The position numbers and the translations under genes are program-made. A stretch of 32,380 bases of DNA from Flavobacterium psychrophilum DSM 3660 = ATCC 49418 (lineage in GTDB: Bacteria; Bacteroidota; Bacteroidia; Flavobacteriales; Flavobacteriaceae): the NCBI RefSeq assembly GCF_002217405.1, contig NZ_MUHE01000008.1, forward strand, positions 1-32,380, read 5' to 3'. The notes beneath the pieces were generated by a model. The model was not told where the DNA came from. It did no database searches and saw only the letters and a program-made list of their open reading frames with translations. Below, in pieces: positions 1 through 8,706 of this stretch; positions within the stretch are counted from its first letter, which is position 1, and each line of letters begins with the position of its first letter.

Positions 1-19
1 CTCGGAATGACAAACTGTA
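1..19. repeat. Possible end of a CATTGCGAGG-type intergenic repeat
   Basis: The window opens with CTCGGAATGACAAACTG, which resembles the end of a widespread intergenic repeat (form CTCGCAATGAC). Only the terminal part is visible. The remaining bases up to the rpmA terminator at 149 contain nothing I can name. Confidence 0.35.
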
Positions 20-148
20 TATTTTTTTAGCCCAGTAAATGTAAACTTTAAATGGTATTAATGTGTTTTTAAAACACAACCATTTAACTTCTAATTTGCT
101 AATTTTATTAAGCTTTTTTAATAATTTATTGTGTTGTTTTAACAAAAA

Positions 149-175
149 AAAGCGCCCAATATAATTGGGCGCTTT
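149..175 (-). terminator. Rho-independent terminator after rpmA
   Basis: A perfect 12-bp stem (149-160 pairing with 164-175) with a 3-nt loop is GC-rich at its core (GCGCCC/GGGCGC). It is followed, reading the minus strand, by a run of T (plus-strand A run 144-151). It lies 22 bp beyond the rpmA stop, so it closes the rplU-rpmA transcript. Confidence 0.92.
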
Positions 176-197
176 GCAAACTATAAGTTATTATAGA

Positions 198-458
198 CTA
201 AGCTTCAAAAGCAACTACAGAAACATAAGATTTGTTTTCACCTTTTTTCTGAAATTTCACTAATCCAGCAACTCTTGCATGTAAAGTATGATCTTTACCC
301 ATGTAAACGTTTTCTCCTGGATTATGTTTAGAACCTCTTTGTCTAACAATGATATTTCCCGCTATTGCAGCTTGACCACCAAAAATCTTAACACCTAAGC
401 GTTTTGATTCTGATTCTCTACCATTTTTCGAACTACCGACACCTTTCTTGTGAGCCAT
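198..458 (-). CDS. rpmA: 50S ribosomal protein L27
   Basis: This is bacterial ribosomal protein L27, a large-subunit protein whose N-terminus reaches toward the peptidyl-transferase centre. The 86 residues match the usual 84-90. The start [22 protein letters not shown] and the internal GGQ...GN.I.RQRG..HPG-type pattern (here [16 protein letters not shown]) are family hallmarks. There is no N-terminal extension of the kind removed by the Firmicutes Prp protease. It sits 30 bp downstream of rplU in the classical rplU-rpmA pair and shares its promoter (1158-1188) and terminator (149-175). Nothing is abnormal. Confidence 0.98.
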   Translation of the reverse strand: MAHKKGVGSSKNGRESESKRLGVKIFGGQAAIAGNIIVRQRGSKHNPGENVYMGKDHTLHARVAGLVKFQKKGENKSYVSVVAFEA

Positions 459-488
459 GACGTTTTGGTTTTATAAGTTAATAATTAA

Positions 489-1124
489 TTAAACAGCTTT
501 ACCACCGTTTAATTCATCTTGTAATTTTTTCAATTCGTCCATTTTACCATCTGCAGCAAGCTGTGCTTGTTGTGGCCAAGTAGTTGGATCTAAATGTTGT
601 ACTTTAGCTTCTGCACCGTCTAAAATCTCGTTGATTTTTTCTGCTTTAGTTTTAGCTAATTTTGCAAATGTATCTATTCCAGCAGCAACTAATACTTCAG
701 CAGCTTTAGGTCCAATACCTTCAATGATTTTTAAATCGTCACCTTTTTTAGCCGCTTTTGGAGCTTTTGCTTCTACTGCTTTTTCAGCCTTAGGAGCAGC
801 TTTTTTTCCGCCTGTAGCAGAAATGCTTTCAATTACGATTTGAGTAAGATACTGTCTGTGACCGTTTCTTTTCTTGTAACCTTTTCTTCTTTTCTTTTTG
901 AAAATGATTACTTTATCTCCTTTTAAGTGTTGTAACACTTTTGCTTCAACAGAAGCTCCTTCTATAGCTGGGGCGCCTAAAGTGATTGTGCCATTATCAT
1001 CTAATAAAAGAACTTTGTCAAAAGAAATTTTTGACCCTTCTTCATTAGATAAACGGTGAACATAAACCTTTAAGTCTTTGCTTACTTTAAATTGTTGCCC
1101 TGCTATCTCTACGATTGCGTACAT
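489..1124 (-). CDS. rplU: 50S ribosomal protein L21 with long C-terminal helix-hairpin-helix extension
   Basis: Residues 1-103 are a standard L21, an rRNA-binding large-subunit protein: it begins MYAIVEIAGQQFKV and has the basic loop FKKKRRKGYKKRNGHRQ at 76-91. The protein does not stop at the usual ~103 residues. A Lys/Ala-rich linker (about 104-128) leads to about 80 further residues. Residues 129-170 contain IEGIGPKAAEVLVAAGI followed by TFAKLAKT, the signature of a helix-hairpin-helix fold that usually binds nucleic acid. The last 30 residues (TWPQQAQLAADGKMDELKKLQDEL) are a predicted helix. From memory, similar long L21 forms are common in Flavobacteriia, so this is probably normal for the lineage and not a recent fusion. 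The role of the tail is unknown; extra rRNA contact is a reasonable guess. First gene of the rplU-rpmA operon. Confidence 0.96.
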   Translation of the reverse strand: MYAIVEIAGQQFKVSKDLKVYVHRLSNEEGSKISFDKVLLLDDNGTITLGAPAIEGASVEAKVLQHLKGDKVIIFKKKRRKGYKKRNGHRQYLTQIVIESISATGGKKAAPKAEKAVEAKAPKAAKKGDDLKIIEGIGPKAAEVLVAAGIDTFAKLAKTKAEKINEILDGAEAKVQHLDPTTWPQQAQLAADGKMDELKKLQDELNGGKAV

Positions 1125-1157
1125 AACAATGATGTTTAGTTAATTTTTTTAAGATTG

Positions 1158-1188
1158 CAAATATACAACTATTTATTATACTAGCAAA
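1158..1188 (-). promoter_or_regulatory. Promoter of rplU-rpmA (Bacteroidetes type)
   Basis: Reading the minus strand, TTTG (1185-1188) is followed after exactly 19 bp by TATATTTG (1158-1165). This fits the Bacteroidetes housekeeping consensus TTG-N19-TANNTTTG. The -7 box lies about 33 bp before the rplU ATG, which suits a short leader. Confidence 0.85.
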
Positions 1189-1295
1189 TTGGTATTGAGT
1201 TTTTTAGTTTGTTTTTTTTTAAATATATTTTTATATATTTTTCCTATACGCACTTAAAATGCTAAATTATATTCATTGTGCATTTATGCGTTAAG

Positions 1296-1425
1296 AATTA
1301 CTTCACTAGCTTTTATTTTACTGGAGTCCGTAAACTTCGCTTACCGCAAAACCTTTTCGAGCTTTATGAGTCTCAAAAAGGTCATGACTAAAAGTCAATC
1401 CTTTTTGGCAACAGCCAAAAAAAGG
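1296..1425. repeat. Degenerate dispersed intergenic repeat with three successive hairpins
   Basis: In the 399-bp gap between nuoN and rplU, the stretch 1296-1353 aligns with 26625-26682. Shared blocks are AATTACTTCAC, TTTTAT, GTAAA and CGCAAA. It is followed by three hairpins: 1351-1361 with 1372-1382 (11 bp, one mismatch), 1385-1389 with 1393-1397 (TGACT/AGTCA), and 1402-1409 with 1414-1421 (TTTTTGGC/GCCAAAAA). No open frame is convincing here. The rest of the gap holds the rplU promoter and the nuoN terminator. I read it as a decayed copy of a non-coding repeat family. Confidence 0.6.
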
Positions 1426-1463
1426 AAAAGTCAAAAAAAAAGCTATACTATATAATTTAGATA

Positions 1464-1498
1464 AAAAAACCATTTCGTTATGAGTGAAATGGTTTTTT
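1464..1498 (-). terminator. Terminator at the end of the nuo operon
   Basis: A 13-bp stem (1464-1476 with 1486-1498) has a 9-nt loop. The minus-strand product ends in GG followed by a T run. It begins 26 bp after the nuoN stop, so it is the likely 3' end of the complex I transcript. The A/T symmetry means it could also stop plus-strand transcripts. Confidence 0.88.
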
Positions 1499-1523
1499 AT
1501 TAAATTTTTTAATCTTTATACAA

Positions 1524-2891
1524 TTACAATAATTTTAAAACTACATTAGGAAATAATCCCAGTGCAATATTTAATATTAATGCTACTACGGCTACGATTT
1601 GATACATTACGGGAACATTTGGCAATGTTTGTTCGCTCTCTTTTGTGTACATGGCTATAATAATTTTAAAATAATAACCTACACTTATGATTGAACTTAT
1701 AATTGCTACAAACACTACAATTAGCCAATCTGTATATACTAACTGATTTAGCAAGAAAAATTTAGCAAAGAAACCTGATAATATAGGTATTCCAGCCATA
1801 GATAATAATGCGGCTGTTAATATACCTGCTAATAGCGGGTGTGTTTTTCCTAAGCCATTAAAACTATCTATGGTTTCGTTTTCTTTGTCTTTCGTAACAT
1901 ACATTACAACTGCAAAAAAAGCAATTCCTGCAATTGCATAAGCGGAGGCATAATATAGTAATGTACTTGCAGCATTGCTAGTAAGTAAAAGAGTAGAAAC
2001 CATAAAACCTGCATGCGATATTCCTGAAAAGGCAAACATGCGCTTTACATTATTTTGACGCAATGCCATAATATTTCCTAGGAGCATCGATGCAATTGCC
2101 ACGCAAACAATAATTATTTGAATAGAATATAACTGTATGGGCAATAATACTGTTACTAGCTTATATAATGTTGCCATTGCAACTATTTTGGCTAAAGTAC
2201 TCATGGTTGCAGTAGTTAATGCTGGCGAGCCTTCATATACATCTGGTGCCCAGAAATGAAAAGGAACAGTTGCTATTTTAAACAACATTCCTATTAATAA
2301 AAACACAATACCTATATAATACCATTGTGGATAAGCTTGTGTATTTATAAGAATTAGAATCTTATTCAAATCGAAACTCCCTGTTGCTCCGTATATTAAG
2401 CAGATTCCGAAAAGTATAATTCCCGAAGCAAAGGAGCCCATAAGAAAATATTTCATTCCTGCTTCGTTACTCTTTAAATTTAATCGATTGCTTGCCGCAA
2501 GGATATATAATGAAATAGATAAGACTTCGATTCCTAAAAAGAACATCGATAAGTTTCCGAATGAAACCATCGCTACAGCACCTGATAACAAAAAGACTTT
2601 TATCCCAACGTAATCAGAAATTTTAGTTTTTTGTTCTTTATAAAACTCATGACTAAGTGCTACTAAAAAAACTGTAATTATAATAAACAAACTTGAAAAG
2701 GCTACCGAAAATTTATCGACAACCATCATATTATTATAATAAGAACCTAAATGATTGTATTCGGAAATATTAAATCCAAAAATAGCTAAAAGCCCAATAA
2801 TTGTAATAGGCACAATGGCTTTTCTTGCATTAAAAATTTCTGCAAGCAAACTTAATATTCCTAATGCTGATATGTATATAAGAGTGTTCAT
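1524..2891 (-). CDS. nuoN: NADH-quinone oxidoreductase subunit N (antiporter-like)
   Basis: One of three antiporter-like proton-pumping subunits in the membrane arm of complex I. The 455-residue protein is hydrophobic throughout, with about 14 membrane helices expected. Family features seen are an intramembrane glutamate in FFLGIEVLSISLYILAA (Glu122), the lysine-bearing LFKIATVPFHFWAPDVYEGSP segment near residues 220-245, and KRMFAFSGISHAGFM with its buried lysine/histidine. Last gene of the operon, 47 bp after nuoM, followed by the hairpin at 1464-1498. Length is slightly below the ~485 of E. coli NuoN, which is normal. Confidence 0.97.
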   Translation of the reverse strand: MNTLIYISALGILSLLAEIFNARKAIVPITIIGLLAIFGFNISEYNHLGSYYNNMMVVDKFSVAFSSLFIIITVFLVALSHEFYKEQKTKISDYVGIKVFLLSGAVAMVSFGNLSMFFLGIEVLSISLYILAASNRLNLKSNEAGMKYFLMGSFASGIILFGICLIYGATGSFDLNKILILINTQAYPQWYYIGIVFLLIGMLFKIATVPFHFWAPDVYEGSPALTTATMSTLAKIVAMATLYKLVTVLLPIQLYSIQIIIVCVAIASMLLGNIMALRQNNVKRMFAFSGISHAGFMVSTLLLTSNAASTLLYYASAYAIAGIAFFAVVMYVTKDKENETIDSFNGLGKTHPLLAGILTAALLSMAGIPILSGFFAKFFLLNQLVYTDWLIVVFVAIISSIISVGYYFKIIIAMYTKESEQTLPNVPVMYQIVAVVALILNIALGLFPNVVLKLL

Positions 2892-2938
2892 TCTTTATAT
2901 TTCTTTTTTTATATTATTGAATTCAAAAAAAATGAATC

Positions 2939-4378
2939 CTAAACTTTATTGATTTTTAATAAAATTTCTTGCAACGCTGGCGTAACTAAATCGGTTATTG
3001 GTTTCGAAAACAATCCAAAAAACAACAATACCACAATAATTACTACAAAAACAATGCTTTCATTTGCCGTTATCGATTTGAATGTTTTTGCATTAGCTTC
3101 ACCTAACATTACGTGTTGAAACATTTTTAGCATATAAACAGCCCCTAATATAATTGTTGTTCCTGCAATAACAGCAAACCAAATATTAGCGCTATACAAA
3201 CTATACAACAAAGTAAACTCCCCAACAAAATTGAATGTTCCAGGCAATGCTACAGAAGCCAACATTACAATCATAAACATAGATGCAAATTTATTATCTT
3301 GAATTCTAATACCGCCCATTTCAGCTATTTCTTGTGTATTGAAGCGTCTTTCTATTACTTCGGCAGCAAAGAAAAGTCCTACAACTACGAATCCGTGGGC
3401 AATCATTTGCAAAACTGCACCACGCAAACCATCTAAAGTTAATGTGTAAGCACCAGCAGCAATTAAACCTACGTGAGCAAGAGATGAATAAGCCAATAAT
3501 TTTTTAATATTTCTTTGTTGCAAAGCTACAATCGAGCCATATACTACTCCTGCAATACTTAATCCAATAAGAATTGGCATATACATTTTTGCAGCAAAAG
3601 GAGCTATTGGTAATTGCCAACGAATAACGCTATACAATCCCATTTTTAGCATAATTCCTGAAAGCAACATCGTACCAACAGTTGGTGATTTTTGATACAC
3701 ATTTGCTTGCCAAGTATGAAAAGGAATAATCGGAATTTTGATAGCATAAGCTAAAAATAAAGCTAAGAATATCCAAAATTGTTCTTGATTAGTTAAATGT
3801 ATAGCATATAAGTCGCCAATCATTAAGCTTCCAACTTTTTGAAACAAATAAATAAAAGCTACTAGCATGAATAACGAACCTGCTAATGTATAAATAAAGA
3901 ATTTAATGACTGCTTTTTTACGCGCTTCGGGATCACCGCTACCCCAAATAAGGGCAATAAAATAAATTGGTATTAATGACAATTCCCAAAAAATATAATA
4001 CAAGAATGCATCGGCACTTAGAAACGTTCCTACCATGGCAAATGACATAAATAGCACTAAAGCATAAAAACTTTTGCTGTTTTTATATTCATTTCCAAAA
4101 GAAGAAAATATAATTATCGATGTTAAAACCGTCGTTAAAAGTAACATCGCCAATGACAATCCATCAACTTTTAAAGCAATGTATAAATTGGGATTAGAAA
4201 TCCAATTGGCAATAAAATCTGAATTAATTCCGTGATTGTATTGATTTAATATAAATATTGATCCAACAATTGACGCCAAACTAAAAAATAAAGCTACCGT
4301 TTTAGCCAGTTTATCTCCAGCAAAATAAGTTGCCACAGCACCGAATAATAAAAATATGAGTATAAATGATACGTTCAT
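2939..4378 (-). CDS. nuoM: NADH-quinone oxidoreductase subunit M (antiporter-like)
   Basis: Antiporter-like proton channel subunit of complex I, 479 residues and polytopic. The key glutamate of transmembrane helix 5 is visible in FWELSLIPIYFIALIWG (Glu132). The central lysine region is present as AYAIKIPIIPFHTWQANVYQKSP, with the histidine-containing IKKLLAYSSLAHVGLI segment after it. It starts 12 bp after the nuoL stop and precedes nuoN, the conserved L-M-N order. Typical NuoM is about 490-510 residues, so this is complete. Confidence 0.97.
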   Translation of the reverse strand: MNVSFILIFLLFGAVATYFAGDKLAKTVALFFSLASIVGSIFILNQYNHGINSDFIANWISNPNLYIALKVDGLSLAMLLLTTVLTSIIIFSSFGNEYKNSKSFYALVLFMSFAMVGTFLSADAFLYYIFWELSLIPIYFIALIWGSGDPEARKKAVIKFFIYTLAGSLFMLVAFIYLFQKVGSLMIGDLYAIHLTNQEQFWIFLALFLAYAIKIPIIPFHTWQANVYQKSPTVGTMLLSGIMLKMGLYSVIRWQLPIAPFAAKMYMPILIGLSIAGVVYGSIVALQQRNIKKLLAYSSLAHVGLIAAGAYTLTLDGLRGAVLQMIAHGFVVVGLFFAAEVIERRFNTQEIAEMGGIRIQDNKFASMFMIVMLASVALPGTFNFVGEFTLLYSLYSANIWFAVIAGTTIILGAVYMLKMFQHVMLGEANAKTFKSITANESIVFVVIIVVLLFFGLFSKPITDLVTPALQEILLKINKV

Positions 4379-4390
4379 TGTGTGTAATTA

Positions 4391-6274
4391 TTAAACTAAA
4401 AATAAATAAATTAAAATCGAAGAAACGCCCAATACAAAAGCAAACAGGTACAATCCTATACTTCCGTTTTGAACTGTTTTTCCTTGATTTCCAATTTCGT
4501 TTGTTATTTTCCCTAAACCGAAAACAAATCCAGAAACCGCAGTTTCAACATATTTTCTGAAGAAATGTGATGCTTTATATAACGGATTTACGATAACAGC
4601 ATCATAAATTTCATCAACATAATATTTGTTGTATAAAACTTTAGCAACCCCTGTAATTTCAGAGTCTTCTGAAGGAACTTCGCTGTTTTTAATATATTTA
4701 AAATAGGCAAGACCAATTCCAACTAAAGCGCCAACGGTTGCAAGAGCCATTAACATATAAGCATTTCCGTCTAAATGATGCTCTGCATGACCAACTTTAC
4801 CAAATAATGGTGCTAAATAATGATTTAACCAGCTGTTTCCTGGCAAACTAATCAATCCACCAACAGCAGCTAAAAACGCTAATATTATTAATGGTATAGT
4901 AATTAAACTACCACTTTCATGTAAATGATTTTTCTGATGTTCGGTTCCCCTAAATTCTTTAAAAAATGTTAGATACATTAATCTAAACATATAAAATGCG
5001 GTCATGATTGATGCGATCGAACCAATAATCCAAAGTGTCATGCTTCCGTGAAAAGCGGTCATCAAAATCTCATCTTTAGACCAAAATCCTGCAAAAGGAA
5101 ATATCCCTGCAATGGCTAATGTCGAAATCATCATCGTCCAAAAGGTAATGGGCATATATTTTTTCAAACCACCCATTTTGCGCATATCTTGCTCCCCGTG
5201 CAAACCGTGTATTACCGAACCCGACCCTAAGAACAAACAAGCTTTGAAGAAAGCATGGGTAATAACGTGAAAAACGGCTACTTCATAAGCACCAAGACCC
5301 AATGCTAAAAACATTAAACCCAATTGTGAAACGGTAGAATAAGCCAAAACCTTTTTGATGTCATTTTGAACCAATCCTATCGATGCTGCTACAATGGAAG
5401 TAATTGCTCCAATAATTGCCATAATATCTTGAACATATGGTGCTAAATCGAATAAAAAATACATTCTGGTTACCATAAATATACCAGCAGTAACCATCGT
5501 TGCAGCATGAATTAATGCCGAAACAGGCGTTGGCCCAGCCATTGCATCTGGCAACCAAGTATATAACGGAATTTGTGCCGATTTCCCGCAAGCGCCGATG
5601 AATAAACATAAAGCAGCGATAGATAATAATGGATTTGATAAAATACTACTATTAGATAAAACACCAGTTTTTAAAGTAGCATAATCTAAAGTATTGAATA
5701 AATACCCTAAAATGAAAATTCCAACGAGCAAACCTAAATCTCCTATCCTGTTCATGATAAAAGCTTTCTTGGCTGCATCATTATACGCTTGATTTTTGTA
5801 CCAAAAACCAATTAGCAAATAAGAACACAATCCTACGCCTTCCCAACCTATAAACATGACTAATAAGTTACTTCCTATAACCAATGTAATCATGAAAAAT
5901 ACAAACAGATTCAAATACGCAAAAAACTTGTGCATATTCTCGTCATCGTGCATATAAGAAATAGAATATAAATGAATTAATGTTCCAATTCCTGTTACAA
6001 ACATCAACCAAAGAATAGACAATTGGTCTAATAAAAATGAGAAATTAACATTGAATTTTTCTAAAGAAATCCATTGAAACAAATCGATTTGAATGGGTTT
6101 CCCATTCGATTGTATCAGTGCAAAAAAGTAAGTCGTTGCAAAAAAAGAAATCAAAACAGATAAGGTTCCTATGACACCTACAATCATTTTACCTGCTTTT
6201 TTTCCGAAGAAAACATTAAATAAAAACCCACAAAATGGAGCTAATAACAATACTAAAGCTAAATTTTTTTCCAT
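4391..6274 (-). CDS. nuoL: NADH-quinone oxidoreductase subunit L (antiporter-like, lateral helix)
   Basis: Distal antiporter-like subunit of complex I, 627 residues. Motifs seen: LLVMFIGWEGVGLCSYLLIG with the conserved glutamate (Glu145), and GKSAQIPLYTWLPDAMAGPTPVSALIHAATMVTAG, the long conserved channel segment near 230-265. Then come a proline-rich link and a C-terminal amphipathic stretch (about 540-590, YNKYYVDEIYDAVIVNPLY) that fits the lateral helix running along the membrane arm. It lies 6 bp after nuoK and 12 bp before nuoM. The length agrees with NuoL of about 610-640. Confidence 0.97.
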   Translation of the reverse strand: MEKNLALVLLLAPFCGFLFNVFFGKKAGKMIVGVIGTLSVLISFFATTYFFALIQSNGKPIQIDLFQWISLEKFNVNFSFLLDQLSILWLMFVTGIGTLIHLYSISYMHDDENMHKFFAYLNLFVFFMITLVIGSNLLVMFIGWEGVGLCSYLLIGFWYKNQAYNDAAKKAFIMNRIGDLGLLVGIFILGYLFNTLDYATLKTGVLSNSSILSNPLLSIAALCLFIGACGKSAQIPLYTWLPDAMAGPTPVSALIHAATMVTAGIFMVTRMYFLFDLAPYVQDIMAIIGAITSIVAASIGLVQNDIKKVLAYSTVSQLGLMFLALGLGAYEVAVFHVITHAFFKACLFLGSGSVIHGLHGEQDMRKMGGLKKYMPITFWTMMISTLAIAGIFPFAGFWSKDEILMTAFHGSMTLWIIGSIASIMTAFYMFRLMYLTFFKEFRGTEHQKNHLHESGSLITIPLIILAFLAAVGGLISLPGNSWLNHYLAPLFGKVGHAEHHLDGNAYMLMALATVGALVGIGLAYFKYIKNSEVPSEDSEITGVAKVLYNKYYVDEIYDAVIVNPLYKASHFFRKYVETAVSGFVFGLGKITNEIGNQGKTVQNGSIGLYLFAFVLGVSSILIYLFLV

Positions 6275-6280
6275 TAGTAT

Positions 6281-6601
6281 TTATCCTTTTAAATTTTTTA
6301 AATTATCGATATCTATAGAACTTAAATTTCTATAAATAGATACTAATATGGCTAATCCCACAGCAACTTCGGCAGCAGCTACAGCCATCGAGAAGAACAC
6401 AAAAACTTGCCCTTGTGCATCTTGATGAAAAGTTGAAAATGCAACAAAAAGCAAATTAACCGCATTAAGCATAATTTCGATAGACATGAACATAATAATG
6501 GCATTTCGACGGTACAAAACACCAAAAATTCCGATACAGAACAAAACCACACACAAATAGATGTAATTTTCAATTCCTATTTCTACTAATATATTATTCA
6601 T
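6281..6601 (-). CDS. nuoK: NADH-quinone oxidoreductase subunit K
   Basis: Small three-helix membrane subunit of complex I (106 residues, usual ~100) and part of the central proton-transfer axis. The two essential intramembrane glutamates are seen as Glu42 (MSIEIMLNAVNL) and Glu78 (AAAEVAVGLAI). The short charged tail (SSIDIDNLKNLKG) is typical. It follows nuoJ with one base between stop and start and precedes nuoL by 6 bp, so coupled translation is likely. Confidence 0.97.
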   Translation of the reverse strand: MNNILVEIGIENYIYLCVVLFCIGIFGVLYRRNAIIMFMSIEIMLNAVNLLFVAFSTFHQDAQGQVFVFFSMAVAAAEVAVGLAILVSIYRNLSSIDIDNLKNLKG

Positions 6602-6602
6602 T

Positions 6603-7115
6603 TTATTGAATTTTTTTTTCTTTTTTAGACAATAATACCACGCCCATCATGGCAACTAACAATAAGATAGATGCAAATTCGAAAGGTACCATATATTCAT
6701 TAAGCAACACTTTACCCAGCACTTTTATCGATTGAAAATCCTGACCAGAAGCTCTATATGTTTCCATTTTTGGCATTGCCTTAATAAAAACAGCTAACAT
6801 CACAAAACAAACCAATCCGAAGGAAACAACTGCTGCTAGTTTTGTAGCCATTTTTTTATGAGGTTCGCCTTCTTCATTCAAATTCATCAGCATTATAGTA
6901 AATAAAAACAGAACCATAATCGCTCCAGAATAAACTATAATATGAACAATTGCTAAAAATTGTGCGTTAAATAATAAATAATGACCCGCTACACTAAAGA
7001 AGCAAATTACTAGATAAATCGCACTATGAATAGGATTTTTGCTAATAATAGTTAATAATGCTGTTGCCAATGTAATGGCCGACAAAAAGTAGAAAATAAT
7101 TAATAATATACTCAT
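6603..7115 (-). CDS. nuoJ: NADH-quinone oxidoreductase subunit J
   Basis: Five-helix membrane subunit of complex I, 170 residues. Conserved stretches are NPIHSAIYLVICFFSVAGHYLLFNAQFLAIVHIIVYSGAIMVLFLF, which holds the pi-bulge helix region (YSGAIMVLFLF), followed by a cytoplasmic MNLNEEGEPHKK loop. Its ATG overlaps the nuoI TAA by one base, a tight translational coupling. Length matches NuoJ (about 165-185). Confidence 0.97.
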   Translation of the reverse strand: MSILLIIFYFLSAITLATALLTIISKNPIHSAIYLVICFFSVAGHYLLFNAQFLAIVHIIVYSGAIMVLFLFTIMLMNLNEEGEPHKKMATKLAAVVSFGLVCFVMLAVFIKAMPKMETYRASGQDFQSIKVLGKVLLNEYMVPFEFASILLLVAMMGVVLLSKKEKKIQ

Positions 7116-7666
7116 TAGTTAGCGTTTTTAAGTTGTGCATTTTGCATTGCGATATCTAAAGGCATAACCAGTTTGTCTTTTCCGAAGATAAAATTTTCTC
7201 TTTCGTAATTAGAAGGAACTAAAACTTTTGAAGTCGTTAAGTAAATCGCATCTTTCGGACAAGCTTCTTCACACAAACCACAGAAAATACAACGCAACAT
7301 ATTAATTTCATATATTTCTGCATATTTTTCTTCACGGTACAAGTGCTTTTCGTTTGATTTTCTCTCAGCAGCTTTCATTGTAATTGCTTCTGCAGGACAA
7401 GAAAGTGCACACAAACCACAAGCTGTACAGTTTTCACGACCTTGTTCATCTCGTTTCAACATGTGTTGTCCACGATAAACTGGGCTCATTTCACGTACTT
7501 GTTCTGGATAATGAATGGTTACTTTTTTTCTAAAAAAGTGCTTGATTGTAATAAGTAATCCTTTTACAATCGCCACAAGATAAAGGCTTTCTAAAAAAGT
7601 CATTTCCTTATTGGAAACTTGTTTTTTCCTACCTGATAATGATATATTTTGTATAGTCGTTGACAT
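7115..7666 (-). CDS. nuoI: NADH-quinone oxidoreductase subunit I (2x[4Fe-4S] ferredoxin-like)
   Basis: Peripheral-arm subunit carrying clusters N6a and N6b that pass electrons toward N2. Two CxxCxxCxxxCP motifs are complete: Cys80-83-86-90 (CTACGLCALSCP) and Cys126-129-132-136 (CIFCGLCEEACP). The amphipathic N-terminal region (FLESLYLVAIVKGLLITIKHFF, about 24-45) anchors it to the membrane arm. The 183 residues are normal. It lies 8 bp after nuoH and overlaps nuoJ by one base. Confidence 0.97.
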   Translation of the reverse strand: MSTTIQNISLSGRKKQVSNKEMTFLESLYLVAIVKGLLITIKHFFRKKVTIHYPEQVREMSPVYRGQHMLKRDEQGRENCTACGLCALSCPAEAITMKAAERKSNEKHLYREEKYAEIYEINMLRCIFCGLCEEACPKDAIYLTTSKVLVPSNYERENFIFGKDKLVMPLDIAMQNAQLKNAN

Positions 7667-7674
7667 AAAATCTT

Positions 7675-8706
7675 TTATTTAAACAGTAAAAGGCAAATTC
7701 CTGTAACCATAATATTTAGAATTGCTAATGGGATTAAAATCCTCCAACCCAAGTGCATTAATTGGTCGTATCTAAAACGTGGAATCGTCCAACGAACCCA
7801 CATATAGAAGAAAATAAAGCCACAAATTTTAATAAACAAGGCTAAAAAACCTAAAATATTTGCAGTATTTACACCTACATTTTCTACCATCCATTGCATT
7901 CCTGGATAATTATATCCTCCGAAGAATAAAATAGCTAAAATGGCTGATGAGATAAACATATTGGCATATTCGGCAAACAAATAAAATCCCATTTTCATAG
8001 ATGAATATTCTGTGTGGTAACCTCCAATTAATTCAGATTCGCATTCGGCTAAATCGAAAGGCGTTCTATTTGTTTCTGCGAAAGCACAAATTAAAAATAT
8101 TAAAAACGAAACTGGTTGATAAAACACATTCCAATTCATACCTGATTGTTGTGCCGATATTTCTTTCAAACTTAGTGTTCCAGTCATCATTAATAAAGCA
8201 ATCATAGATAATCCCATGGCAACTTCATACGACACCATTTGTGATGCGGCACGAACCGCTCCCATTAAAGAGAACTTATTATTAGATGCCCAACCACCAA
8301 TCATGATACCATAAACCCCAACAGAAACTACTGCGAAAATGTATAATAAGGCATTATCAATATCAGTAGCTTGTAATAAAATATCTCTTCCAAAAAGGTG
8401 TAATTTATCACCCCAAGGAATTACAGCGCTAGTCATTAAAGCTGTACTCATAGCAATGGCTGGCCCTACAACGAATAAAAATTTATTAGGTGTATTGGGT
8501 TCAAATTCTTCTTTCGAAAATAATTTCAACCCGTCAGCAAGAGGTTGTAATAATCCGCCCCAACCGGCACGATTTGGCCCCACTCTATCTTGCAAAAATG
8601 CCGCAACTTTACGTTCTGCCCAAGTAGAATACATCGCCATAAGCATTGTTAAAGCAAAAACTGCAACAATGACAACACTTTTTTCTATTATAAATGCACT
8701 ATCCAT
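7675..8706 (-). CDS. nuoH: NADH-quinone oxidoreductase subunit H (quinone-site membrane subunit)
   Basis: Eight-helix membrane subunit that forms the quinone chamber with NuoB and NuoD. Family signatures: WAERKVAAFLQDRVGPNRAGWGGLLQPLADGLKLFSKE (29-66) and the glutamate-rich NRTPFDLAECESELIGGYHTEYSSMKMGFYLFAEY loop (about 213-247), the proposed proton/quinone coupling segment. The 343 residues agree with NuoH of about 325-345. Its ATG overlaps the end of nuoG by 8 bp, and nuoI follows after 8 bp. Confidence 0.97.
   Translation of the reverse strand: MDSAFIIEKSVVIVAVFALTMLMAMYSTWAERKVAAFLQDRVGPNRAGWGGLLQPLADGLKLFSKEEFEPNTPNKFLFVVGPAIAMSTALMTSAVIPWGDKLHLFGRDILLQATDIDNALLYIFAVVSVGVYGIMIGGWASNNKFSLMGAVRAASQMVSYEVAMGLSMIALLMMTGTLSLKEISAQQSGMNWNVFYQPVSFLIFLICAFAETNRTPFDLAECESELIGGYHTEYSSMKMGFYLFAEYANMFISSAILAILFFGGYNYPGMQWMVENVGVNTANILGFLALFIKICGFIFFYMWVRWTIPRFRYDQLMHLGWRILIPLAILNIMVTGICLLLFK

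Noticed and set aside
631..843. 70-codon open frame antisense to rplU
   Set aside because: It arises from the Ala/Lys-rich linker codons of L21; no independent support.
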